NCBI GenBank assembly: GCA_016183235.1
Contig: JACPFA010000033.1
Coordinates: forward strand, 89,673-153,672
DNA length: 64,000 bases
Origin: Deltaproteobacteria bacterium
GTDB lineage: Bacteria > UBA10199 > DSSB01 > JACPFA01
Reading direction: 5' to 3'
Part shown: piece after piece, positions 50,391 to 58,415 of the stretch
How the letters are laid out: the number at the start of each line of letters is the position of its first letter
How positions within the stretch are numbered: position 1 is the stretch's first letter
Translations under genes and position numbers: made by a program
Notes under the pieces: generated by a model
The model's database searches: none
Seen by the model: the letters and a program-made list of their open reading frames with translations, nothing else
Told to the model about the DNA's origin: nothing

Positions 50391-50575
50391 TAGGAGCTGC
50401 ACTGAAATAAGATGGACTTTTAGCGCTCAGATTGGGGTCAGATTTGGCCGATCTGAATGAGCAAAACCGGAGGGCTAGCAGAAGCTAGCTTGAGGATTTT
50501 GCGATTGAAGATCGAGCAAAGATGACCCCAAGATGAGATGCTAAAATGTTTGTCTTATTTCAGTGCAGCTCCTTA
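50391..50575. repeat. long hairpin between two VapBC modules
   Basis: TAGGAGCTGCACTGAAATAAGA pairs with TCTTATTTCAGTGCAGCTCCTTA at the ends, with further pairing inward (GGGGTCA/TGACCCC). The tip reads AAAACCGGAGGGCTAGCAGAAGCTAGCTTGAGGATTTTG. This matches the inner layout (CCGGAGG, stem, GAGGA.TTTTG) of the hairpin after rnpB on its complementary strand. Confidence 0.8.
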
Positions 50576-50651
50576 GCTTAGCACTTTTTAAAGAATCTTT
50601 ATTAAATTACCTATTGATCTATACACCTAAATTTGTTATTTTGTACACATC

Positions 50652-50861
50652 ATGGCACGTACTAATATTATTTTAGACGATCATCTCATCAAAGAAGCAG
50701 GCCGCCTAACCAAAATCAAAACAAAAAAACAACTCGTCCATCACGCTTTAGAAATGCTCGTTAAAGCAGAAAGACGAAAAAAAATGTTAAGCTTAGAGGG
50801 TAAGGTCTACTGGCAGGGCAATCTCAGCTCTTCAAGAAAGTCACGTAAATGGTCCTCGTAG
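50652..50861 (+). CDS. VapB-type antitoxin
   Basis: The 69-residue protein starts MARTNIILDDHLIKEAGRLT and continues KIKTKKQLVHHALEMLVKAERR, the ribbon-helix-helix of the type II VapB (DUF2191-like) family, then a short toxin-binding tail. It overlaps the next gene by 13 bases. It should neutralise the downstream PIN toxin and bind its own promoter. Confidence 0.88.
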   Translation: MARTNIILDDHLIKEAGRLTKIKTKKQLVHHALEMLVKAERRKKMLSLEGKVYWQGNLSSSRKSRKWSS

Positions 50862-51247
50862 ACACGAGCGTATGGGTTGATTTTTTCCGCGGAATTGCCT
50901 CTAAGGAAAGAAAAATACTTCATCAGCTCCTTGAATCAAACGAAGAAATAGGGCTTTGTGGGCTCATCAAACAAGAAATTCTTCAGGGAGTTTCTAATGA
51001 TTTGCAATATCAAAAAATTAAAAACTATTTAGAAAATTTTATTTACTTTGATTTCCGCGACCCTGAACATTTTGAAATGGCTGCTACTCTTTATCGAAAC
51101 TGCCGTAAAAAAGGAAAAACTCCTCGTAAAATCATCGATTGTCTTATTGCCGCAGTGGCAATAAGCAATGGCCTTCCAGTTCTCCACAAAGATCACGATT
51201 TTGATCTTATCGCCCAATGCAACCCTTTAAAAATTTATAACAGCTAA
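50849..51247 (+). CDS. PIN-domain toxin VapC
   Basis: The 132-residue PIN ribonuclease has LVDTSVWVDFFRG with Asp 4, LCGLIKQEILQGVSND with Glu, and RKIIDCLIAAVAISNGLPVLHKDHDFDLIAQ with the C-terminal Asp cluster. The active site looks intact. It is coupled to VapB upstream and converges on the large methyltransferase gene. It is a different subfamily from the VapC at 49979-50383, so the two pairs did not arise by a local duplication. Confidence 0.93.
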   Translation: MVLVDTSVWVDFFRGIASKERKILHQLLESNEEIGLCGLIKQEILQGVSNDLQYQKIKNYLENFIYFDFRDPEHFEMAATLYRNCRKKGKTPRKIIDCLIAAVAISNGLPVLHKDHDFDLIAQCNPLKIYNS

Positions 51248-51260
51248 TCCGCAGCACTTT

Positions 51261-53063
51261 TTAATTTAAATTAATTTTTAAAATTTCCCACTTTGGTAAT
51301 ATTTTGCACAGTAGATCATTCGCATGCTCGGGGTTTTGACAATACTCCTCTAAACTTTGTCTCAACAAACTTTCATGTGAGACCCTATGCAATTCCCTAT
51401 ACACCCCCTCTCTCAAGTCAGGCATCCGGACGATGTTTATATAAACCCCTCCTTTCTTGCCTTCACCCATTGTATCTGGTTCTTGACTGTGTCGCGAATA
51501 GGCTAGCTCTAATTTTTTCATTCGCATATTATCATTGTGGGTTACTTGCAATCCCAGTGGAAGCTCGGTCGCACGAATGGTCCAAAGATAAGGCCGTAAA
51601 GCAACGACCCCATCAGCCTTTAAGGCTTGTTGAATTTCACTTTGCAAAACTTTAAATTGTGGGGTGTCTTGCGGATTTAAGTATATGGGTTCTGCCTGGC
51701 CCGTCTGCCATTTTCGTTGTTCAAGGAGATAGTAAGCTAAAAAGTTGGCATAGTCATGAGCACCCATAGTCAATCGCTCAAAACCTAAGGGTGCATAATC
51801 CACCTGCAACCCCCGCCCTTTCCAAGGCGTGCTTCTTTCCTGCAAAGCAGCTGTGGCATAAATTTTCCCTTCCCTCCCTTCCACCAACACTGAATATAAA
51901 ATAAATGGCGCATCTTTTTCCAAAACCGGCAAGGCCTGATCTAAAAAAATTTCCGTCACATCTAAACCACGGGGGCCACCATCACCAAAATCGGTAAATT
52001 CAGCCGCATAGCTTTTTGGTACCGCATTAAAAGGAGGATTTGACACCGCTAAATTAAGTTTGCGCCCAGCGAGCGCTTGAGTAAAATTATTTGGATCCAT
52101 ATTATCAACCACGACCATACGATCGGCTACATCATTAACCATGGCATTGAAGCGGTTCAAATTCATAGCTTGGGGGTCTATTTCCAAAGCAATGGCCTTT
52201 TCTAAATCAGGGTGCAGCTGTAAAAGAGTGATGGCAAAAATACCTGTGCCCGCACCAAAATCCGCCGCTACTCCACGGTAACGGGTGCCTGCACGATACT
52301 GGTCTTCAAGATAAGTTTGCAGAATAAAACTTGTGGAACTAATTTGCGCAGTGGGCACTGGCGCACCCGATGATCGCAGTGCTTGAGGCAAATCAAAAAA
52401 TAAATATGAAATTTCTCCGTTGGGGAGACGGCGTGAAGTTAAACCGAGTTCATTGAGCCGAAAAATAACTTGGCCATTCACATGGTAACTACCAATAATC
52501 CCAAATCCTTGCAGCTCAGCTAACAATTCAAGATTACCATCGAATAATTCTTGAGTTTGCCCCAAACTTAAGGGCTTCCCATACATGAAAAAGGCAATGG
52601 CCTCTTGTTGCCGAATTGACAAACCCGAATTTTGTAATCGCGCTAAGGCGTCATAGGGGTTTGCATCGTAAATAGAGGTAATCCCATAACTGTCGGGGTG
52701 CAAAAGTTGATTGGCCTGGTCAAAGGCAATCCCATCTAAAAATATTTGCAAATTTGTGGCCACACATTGTTGATGGTCATCGCTTAACTCAAACTGAACT
52801 AGCGGCACGCTCATGGCCGATTGATCAGGTACCTCTAACTCCACCGATTGCGTTCCCCCAATGCTGATCAAACTACACTGGCCTGCCAATAACTTTACAG
52901 TAGAACTATTTGTTAAAGTTTGAGCAACCCGCTGCTCTGTTGGTGGTAAGGTAAAATTCGGTTCAGAAGTATTAACCTCTCCTGCTGCAGGGCACCGCGG
53001 AATCTCTTCATCACGGGGAGTTGAAGACACGACAGGAGAAATAGGGACAATAGGAGGTGCCAT
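51261..53063 (-). CDS. large class I SAM-dependent methyltransferase
   Basis: From the ATG at 53063 the protein has 600 residues. After a Pro/Ser/Thr-rich N-terminus and a helical region with IRQQEAIAFFMYG, the methyltransferase core starts at about 255. DFGAGTG (motif I) is at 268-274, ALEIDPQAMNLNRFN follows, and SNPPFNA (motif IV, NPPF) is at about 341-347, as in N6-adenine, glutamine or rRNA guanine methylases of the MTS type. The C-terminal 150 residues are unassigned. A TTG 21 bases upstream lies inside the -12 element, so it is unlikely to be the start. The target is unknown. Confidence 0.8.
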   Translation of the reverse strand: MAPPIVPISPVVSSTPRDEEIPRCPAAGEVNTSEPNFTLPPTEQRVAQTLTNSSTVKLLAGQCSLISIGGTQSVELEVPDQSAMSVPLVQFELSDDHQQCVATNLQIFLDGIAFDQANQLLHPDSYGITSIYDANPYDALARLQNSGLSIRQQEAIAFFMYGKPLSLGQTQELFDGNLELLAELQGFGIIGSYHVNGQVIFRLNELGLTSRRLPNGEISYLFFDLPQALRSSGAPVPTAQISSTSFILQTYLEDQYRAGTRYRGVAADFGAGTGIFAITLLQLHPDLEKAIALEIDPQAMNLNRFNAMVNDVADRMVVVDNMDPNNFTQALAGRKLNLAVSNPPFNAVPKSYAAEFTDFGDGGPRGLDVTEIFLDQALPVLEKDAPFILYSVLVEGREGKIYATAALQERSTPWKGRGLQVDYAPLGFERLTMGAHDYANFLAYYLLEQRKWQTGQAEPIYLNPQDTPQFKVLQSEIQQALKADGVVALRPYLWTIRATELPLGLQVTHNDNMRMKKLELAYSRHSQEPDTMGEGKKGGVYINIVRMPDLREGVYRELHRVSHESLLRQSLEEYCQNPEHANDLLCKILPKWEILKINLN

Positions 53064-53079
53064 AATATCGCTTGTTTCA

Positions 53080-53098
53080 TGCAAACTTTATTCCAAAG
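53080..53098 (-). promoter_or_regulatory. sigma-54 promoter of the large methyltransferase
   Basis: On the minus strand TTTGGAATAAAGTTTGCAT has GG-N10-GC and a consensus TTTGCA -12. The predicted start is 53069, leaving a six-base leader. A palindrome CACCCTAAACTTAGGTG (53162-53178) lies about 76 bases upstream of the GG. Confidence 0.65.
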
Positions 53099-53203
53099 CA
53101 AGGGTAAAATATTTTAAAATAAAGTTAGTTATTCCAATAGGTTACGATAAAAAGAGCACGCCACCCTAAACTTAGGTGAGGAGAATAATCCCCAAAATGA
53201 GTA

Positions 53204-53746
53204 CTATTGCACAACAATACTAGAAGGGTCGATGAGGCCCATTAACTCTGGGGCGCGGGGGGATTGCATTTTTTCTAAGGCTGAATAATGTTTTTTGGCC
53301 TTGCCCAAATCGCCTATTTGCACATACACCCGGCCGGCTTCAAAATGGGCCTCTGCGGATTGTTTATTTTGGCTCGTTGCCTGTTCATATTCACTGGCGG
53401 CCAACTCAAGCATTTTGCGTTTGGCATAGGTTCGCGCTAAATAAAAATGGGCCTCCCACTGATTAGCATTGATCGATAAACTTTTTAGTAACGACTCTTG
53501 AGCTACTTGATAAAGTTCGCGGCTATAATAAGCTTTGCCCAATTCAGCATGAATGGCCGCATTCATCGGTTGGTTTTTAAGCGCCTGAAAAAGAATATCA
53601 ATCGCCTTGTCGTATTTGCCGGCCTGATTAAAGCTTTGAGCTTGTTGAAGGTAGGGGTTGGCCGTTTGGGGCCAGGCCGGCTGAACACAACAGAACAGAA
53701 AGAAGAAGATAAAATGGAAGATTCTTCGCTTCGCTCTGAATGACAT
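53204..53746 (-). CDS. exported TPR-repeat protein
   Basis: From the ATG at 53746 (AGGA seven bases before it) the protein has 180 residues. It has a basic N-region, a hydrophobic signal core (FIFFFLFCCVQPAWPQ) and four to five TPR units (for example AIHAELGKAYYSRELYQVAQES and AEAHFEAGRVYVQIGDLGKAKKHY). It probably acts as a periplasmic scaffold. The first codons (MSFRAKRRIF) are encoded by a piece of a dispersed repeat. It starts nine bases after proB and is the last gene of that operon. Confidence 0.78.
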   Translation of the reverse strand: MSFRAKRRIFHFIFFFLFCCVQPAWPQTANPYLQQAQSFNQAGKYDKAIDILFQALKNQPMNAAIHAELGKAYYSRELYQVAQESLLKSLSINANQWEAHFYLARTYAKRKMLELAASEYEQATSQNKQSAEAHFEAGRVYVQIGDLGKAKKHYSALEKMQSPRAPELMGLIDPSSIVVQ

Positions 53747-53755
53747 AATCATTTC

Positions 53756-54880
53756 CTATAGCAATACCAAGTCATCGCGATGAATTATTTCATCGGAATA
53801 TTTATACCCCAAACAATTTTGAATTTCACTGGTTTTGCAACCTTTGAGCTTGGCCACTTCTTCCGACGAATAGCTGGTTAAACCGCGGGCAAAGGGGCCC
53901 TCGCCCGCCACTGTAATTTCGACACAATCACCAATTTGAAAATTCCCCGTAATGGCCTTAATGCCCGATGGCAATAACGACTTGCCCTGTTTTAATAAAA
54001 CAAGCTTGGCTCCTTCATCAACAACCAGAGTTCCCGCTACAGATCCCATGTAAGCAATCCAATGTTTGCGAGCCGCCACACGATCGGCCCCTGCCTTGGG
54101 TAATATTAAAGTACCCACATCTTCTTTTAATAAAATTTTATGGAGCACTTCTGGATCGTTGCCACTTGCAATCACGGTAGGAACGCCAAAGTGACAGGCC
54201 TTCACCGCGGCTTCTAATTTGGTTTGCATGCCCCCCGTAGAACCAACCCTTAAAGTGCCACTGGCATAACTAAAAGCGGTTTCACTCAATTCTTCTAAAA
54301 CAGAAATTCGGCTGGCCTTTGCATCTACCCGTGGATCGGAAGTATAAAGCCCGTCGATATCGGTTAAAATAACCAACAAATCCGCTTCGACTAAATTGGT
54401 CACCAAGGCCGACAAATTATCGTTGTCACCAAATTTTATTTCTTCTACCGAAACCGTGTCGTTTTCGTTGATGATGGGGATAAGCTGATACTTTAATAAT
54501 TGGGTAATCGTGTGGCGTGCATTCAAAAAACGATAGCGATCGGCTAAGTCATCCCGATCTAGCAAAATTTGGGCTACTTTTATTTGATGCTTAGCAAAGG
54601 CCTTTTCATATTCTCGCATCATGGTGATTTGGCCCGCAGCCGCAATGGCCTGCTTTTGATGAATTTGCACCGGCACTTTTTTGAGCCCCAGCAAATCGAG
54701 CCCGGCCGCAATGGCCCCTGAAGAAACTAATACGATTTGATATTTTTTTTCGACTAGCGCTGCCACTTGTTTGACAATGCGCTTAAAATGAGCACTCTTG
54801 ATTTTACCCTGAGCGTCGGTTAGCAAAGAACTGCCTATTTTTATAACGATTCGTTTACGATTTTTTAAGATGTTACGCAT
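53756..54880 (-). CDS. proB: glutamate 5-kinase
   Basis: ProB phosphorylates glutamate in the first step of proline synthesis. The ATG at 54880 gives 374 residues; the longer frame upstream only reads through repeat DNA. The amino-acid-kinase domain shows IVIKIGSSLLTD, VLVSSGAIAAGL, INENDTVSV, FGDNDNLSALV, TDIDGLYTSDPR and GSTGGMQTKLEAA. A C-terminal PUA domain (GAKLVLLKQGKSLLPSGIKAITG) completes it. It lies downstream of obgE, separated by palindromic repeats, in the usual rplU-rpmA-obgE-proB order. Confidence 0.96.
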   Translation of the reverse strand: MRNILKNRKRIVIKIGSSLLTDAQGKIKSAHFKRIVKQVAALVEKKYQIVLVSSGAIAAGLDLLGLKKVPVQIHQKQAIAAAGQITMMREYEKAFAKHQIKVAQILLDRDDLADRYRFLNARHTITQLLKYQLIPIINENDTVSVEEIKFGDNDNLSALVTNLVEADLLVILTDIDGLYTSDPRVDAKASRISVLEELSETAFSYASGTLRVGSTGGMQTKLEAAVKACHFGVPTVIASGNDPEVLHKILLKEDVGTLILPKAGADRVAARKHWIAYMGSVAGTLVVDEGAKLVLLKQGKSLLPSGIKAITGNFQIGDCVEITVAGEGPFARGLTSYSSEEVAKLKGCKTSEIQNCLGYKYSDEIIHRDDLVLL

Positions 54881-54896
54881 ATTATAAATGATGTCA

Positions 54897-56090
<1,194 letters not shown>

Positions 56091-56096
56091 GGAACA

Positions 56097-56351
56097 TTAA
56101 ATAGGATAGACGCTCACGCGTTTACGTTTTTGATCGAGGTGCTCAAATTTTACAATGCCATCGATGAGCGAATAGATGGTCCAATCGCGCCCTAGGCCCA
56201 CATTTTTACCAGCGTGAATTTTGCTGCCCACCTGGCGAATAATAATATTACCTGGCACCACATGCTCGCCACCATAACGTTTAACGCCTCGCCGTTGCCC
56301 ATTGGAATCACGACCGTTGCGAGAAGAACCACCTGCTTTTTTATGCGCCAT
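56097..56351 (-). CDS. rpmA: 50S ribosomal protein L27
   Basis: The 84-residue protein starts [20 protein letters not shown] and continues [43 protein letters not shown], the full L27 signature. The N-terminus reaches the peptidyl-transferase centre and needs no removal of a leader in this form. It lies between rplU and obgE, with palindromic repeats on both sides. Confidence 0.98.
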   Translation of the reverse strand: MAHKKAGGSSRNGRDSNGQRRGVKRYGGEHVVPGNIIIRQVGSKIHAGKNVGLGRDWTIYSLIDGIVKFEHLDQKRKRVSVYPI

Positions 56352-56410
56352 AAGAAACCTCTTAACTCAAGATTGCTTTGTCGTTTCACTCCTCGCAATG
56401 ACATCCCATC

Positions 56411-56515
56411 TGTCATATATGGATCCCGGGTCAAGCCCGGGATGACGCAATATCGTCATGCCGGGCTTGATCCGGCATCCATTCATTCATTGCGAGCGTC
56501 TGCGAAGCAATCTCA
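56411..56515. repeat. palindromic repeats between rplU and rpmA
   Basis: TGTCATATATGGATCCCGGG.CCCGGGATGACG, then GTCATGCCGGGCTTGATCCGGCAT, then CATTGCGAGCGTCTGCGAAGCAATCTCA sit between the genes. The first two match the obgE-proB array; the last belongs to the TGTCATTGCGAG type. Confidence 0.87.
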
Positions 56516-56821
56516 ACTCACAATTTTTTTAATCAACACTTCGGTATATTTTTGCCGATGCCCTTGCTTTTTCTGATAACCTTTACGTTTTTTCTTTTTG
56601 AAAATAATAATTTTTTTATCTTTTATATCAGCGACGATTTCGCCACTCACACTCGCCTTTTCCAAAATGGGTTTGCCCACTTGGATCGTTTCTCCACCAA
56701 TCATCAGCACTCGGGTAAAAGTGATGGCCTGCCCTGGCACCCCTGGCACTTTATCAACCCAAAGCTTTTCCCCTTCGCTAACTTTGTATTGCTTACCACT
56801 GGTTTCAATAATCGCGTACAT
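56513..56821 (-). CDS. rplU: 50S ribosomal protein L21
   Basis: The 102-residue protein starts MYAIIETSGKQYKVSEGEKLWV and contains the L21 signature KKIIIFKKKKRKGYQKKQGHRQ near the C-terminus. It is the first gene of the rplU-rpmA-obgE-proB-TPR operon and has a consensus-like promoter 41-69 bases upstream. Length is normal. Confidence 0.97.
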   Translation of the reverse strand: MYAIIETSGKQYKVSEGEKLWVDKVPGVPGQAITFTRVLMIGGETIQVGKPILEKASVSGEIVADIKDKKIIIFKKKKRKGYQKKQGHRQKYTEVLIKKIVS

Positions 56822-56861
56822 ACGTTGCCCTTTACAATAAAGCCCTTAAAAAAGGGGGAGT

Positions 56862-56890
56862 TTATTAACCTTATTAGCACGATTAGTCAA
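56862..56890 (-). promoter_or_regulatory. promoter of the rplU operon
   Basis: On the minus strand TTGACT (56890-56885) is followed after 17 bases by TAATAA (56867-56862). A CCTTTTTTAAGGG hairpin-like stretch lies in the leader. Confidence 0.65.
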
Positions 56891-56939
56891 GAGTAGAGGA
56901 GGAGTGATTCGCAATGGGCTTGTTGAAAAATGTGCTTTC

Positions 56940-57032
56940 TGTCATCCCTGCGGAGGCAGGGATCTAGTGATTTCAGGCAGTTCTGGATTCCCGCCGGAGT
57001 TTACCCCTGCGCAGGCAGGGGCTGGAATGACA
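56940..57032. repeat. dispersed palindrome upstream of the sigma-54 unit
   Basis: TGTCATCCCTGCGGAGGCAGGGATC... and ...CCCCTGCGCAGGCAGGGGCTGGAATGACA form a two-part palindrome between the rplU promoter and the divergent sigma-54 promoter. Confidence 0.75.
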
Positions 57033-57052
57033 TTTTTTAACACATTTATAAT

Positions 57053-57077
57053 GTCTAATTATGTACAAATTTTAGAC
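57053..57077 (+). promoter_or_regulatory. candidate enhancer site of the 57170 promoter
   Basis: GTCTAA and TTAGAC flank 13 bases that include TGTACAAAT. It is centred about 107 bases upstream of the -24 GG, a normal distance for a sigma-54 activator. Confidence 0.45.
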
Positions 57078-57169
57078 TAAAACTCGACATGAATACCCAT
57101 TTCTATGGAAATTTTAAACCATATTCAAAAATACTTAAATAATATTAGATAGTTATAAAAAAATCCCAA

Positions 57170-57186
57170 TTGGCACGCTATTTGCT
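57170..57186 (+). promoter_or_regulatory. sigma-54 promoter, near-perfect consensus
   Basis: TTGGCACGCTATTTGCT matches TTGGCACG-N4-TTGCW at every conserved position, with GG-N10-GC. The predicted start near 57197 gives a leader of about 40 bases, which contains GGGGCACGCCCC and CCCCTCACGGGGTTTTT stems. Confidence 0.88.
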
Positions 57187-57235
57187 ATCCATATGAGTAG
57201 GGGCACGCCCCTCACGGGGTTTTTAGGGAGAAAAC

Positions 57236-57851
57236 ATGGGTAAAGTACAGAAAACTACTGAAAGCACCAACATCCAGCGGGCACTTGAAGCCGACTTGGC
57301 GGGCATTGATGCTGCTTTAAAAAAAATCACCGACTTTGAGCTTCCAAATGCTTCCTCGACTGAACACACTCAATTCAATCCTCCTAAGCCAAGCCTTGCC
57401 GACCTAGAATACGGAGCGCTAAAACCTTCTTTTCCTAAGCTAACCCGAGAAAAATCAGTGGAAATTTCTGATGAAGCATTCGCCAGCCGAACCTCAGAAG
57501 TTATCCGAGGTGGCAAGAACCGAACCGCATTTTGCCCGCTCGTTAAGAGAAAAATCTCCAACCCGCGTGGCTGAACGACCGCTTAAAGGCCCAAAACCAG
57601 TTGTTGTAGCTGAACAAGCACCTCCTAAATCGCCCCATGATGCTCAACCCACTTTAAAAATTACCGATTATGCCGCTCGTTCTAAACCAAACCCAGGTTT
57701 GCTGCCCATGTCACTTCAAGTCAGTTCTGGATTATTTGGCAGACCCTTTATCACCTTCCTTGACCCAATTTTTGCATTCAATACCAATCCAACCCCATCT
57801 AAAGAAGCCACTGCGCAAACACCTGATCCAAAGGCTCCTAAAAAAATCTAA
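57236..57851 (+). pseudogene. low-complexity protein gene split by a frameshift
   Basis: The ATG at 57236 follows AGGGAG and opens a 112-codon frame (MGKVQKTTESTNIQRALEAD), which is natural-looking up to about residue 80 (EKSVEISDEAF). The other frame (57471-57851, +1) then looks natural: PQKLSEVARTEPHFARSLREKSPTRVAERPL and a Pro/Lys-rich end. A single-base change near 57480 would join them into one protein of about 205 residues. I do not recognise it. It is driven by a strong sigma-54 promoter. Sequencing error, true decay or programmed shift are all possible. Confidence 0.55.
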
Positions 57852-58026
57852 ACTTAGCGGACGGCAAACGCTCTATTTTCGATATTTTGCTGGCATAGGC
57901 TGGGGAGAAAAGACACCGTTTTTAATGGCCCTTTGGAGCCAAAACCCACCATGGCTTAGTGCGCCAACACGCTGCATAAAAAGTGTGAGTAAATTTCACA
58001 AATAAATCCAATAAGATACGTCAAAA

Positions 58027-58036
58027 ATTGTACAAT
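58027..58036. promoter_or_regulatory. ATTGTACAAT palindrome before the small membrane protein gene
   Basis: It is identical to the palindrome at 28647-28656. The neighbouring word GATACGTCAAA also occurs beside both, in swapped order. A weak GG-N10-GA (TTGGCTCAAAACTTGAA) follows at 58051. Confidence 0.35.
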
Positions 58037-58091
58037 GTTTTTTGGCCAAGTTGGCTCAAAACTTGAAGTTTACTCTTAATGGAGAGAAACT

Positions 58092-58415
58092 ATGAAGGTG
58101 TTAACCGCAGTTTACGAAAGACTATTTCCCGCGTTTTTGGTCATTAGCCTGATGGCTTTTACCTTTTTAATCTTCTTTGCCATCTTTGCTAAAGTGAAGG
58201 CCGAGCCGCGCACGATAAAGGCAAAACCCAAAGCAAAATGGACCTATCAGCAACATTACTCCGACCGTTTTGGTGAAACTCCCACTGTTTACTACTCCGA
58301 AATACGCCCTATTCGATTTTTAATCGATCCCATCACAAAAAAAGGGATCAACACCTCAGGCGGATTATTTTTTCAATACGATTTAAGCCGAGTTAAATTT
58401 TACGTAAGTTTTTAG
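58092..58415 (+). CDS. small membrane-anchored protein, unknown
   Basis: The 107-residue protein has one N-terminal membrane helix (FLVISLMAFTFLIFFAIFAKV) and a basic, then aromatic tail (KWTYQQHYSDRFGETPTVYYSEIRPI). A GGAGAG site precedes the ATG. No family is recognised. Its 3' end overlaps the convergent beta-helix/TSP3 gene by 23 bases. It follows the sigma-54-driven broken ORF and shares an upstream palindrome with giant gene 1. Confidence 0.6.
   Translation: MKVLTAVYERLFPAFLVISLMAFTFLIFFAIFAKVKAEPRTIKAKPKAKWTYQQHYSDRFGETPTVYYSEIRPIRFLIDPITKKGINTSGGLFFQYDLSRVKFYVSF

Noticed and set aside
57670..58005. 111-codon frame overlapping the split gene
   Set aside because: Composition is unlike a protein of the region, there is no ribosome site, and the other frame continues the Pro/Lys-rich pattern.
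58049..58066. Sigma-54 promoter TTGGCTCAAAACTTGAA
   Set aside because: The -12 GC is GA, and it is only a weak match; the similar TTGGCCTAAAAATTGAA at 60669 was rejected for the same reason.
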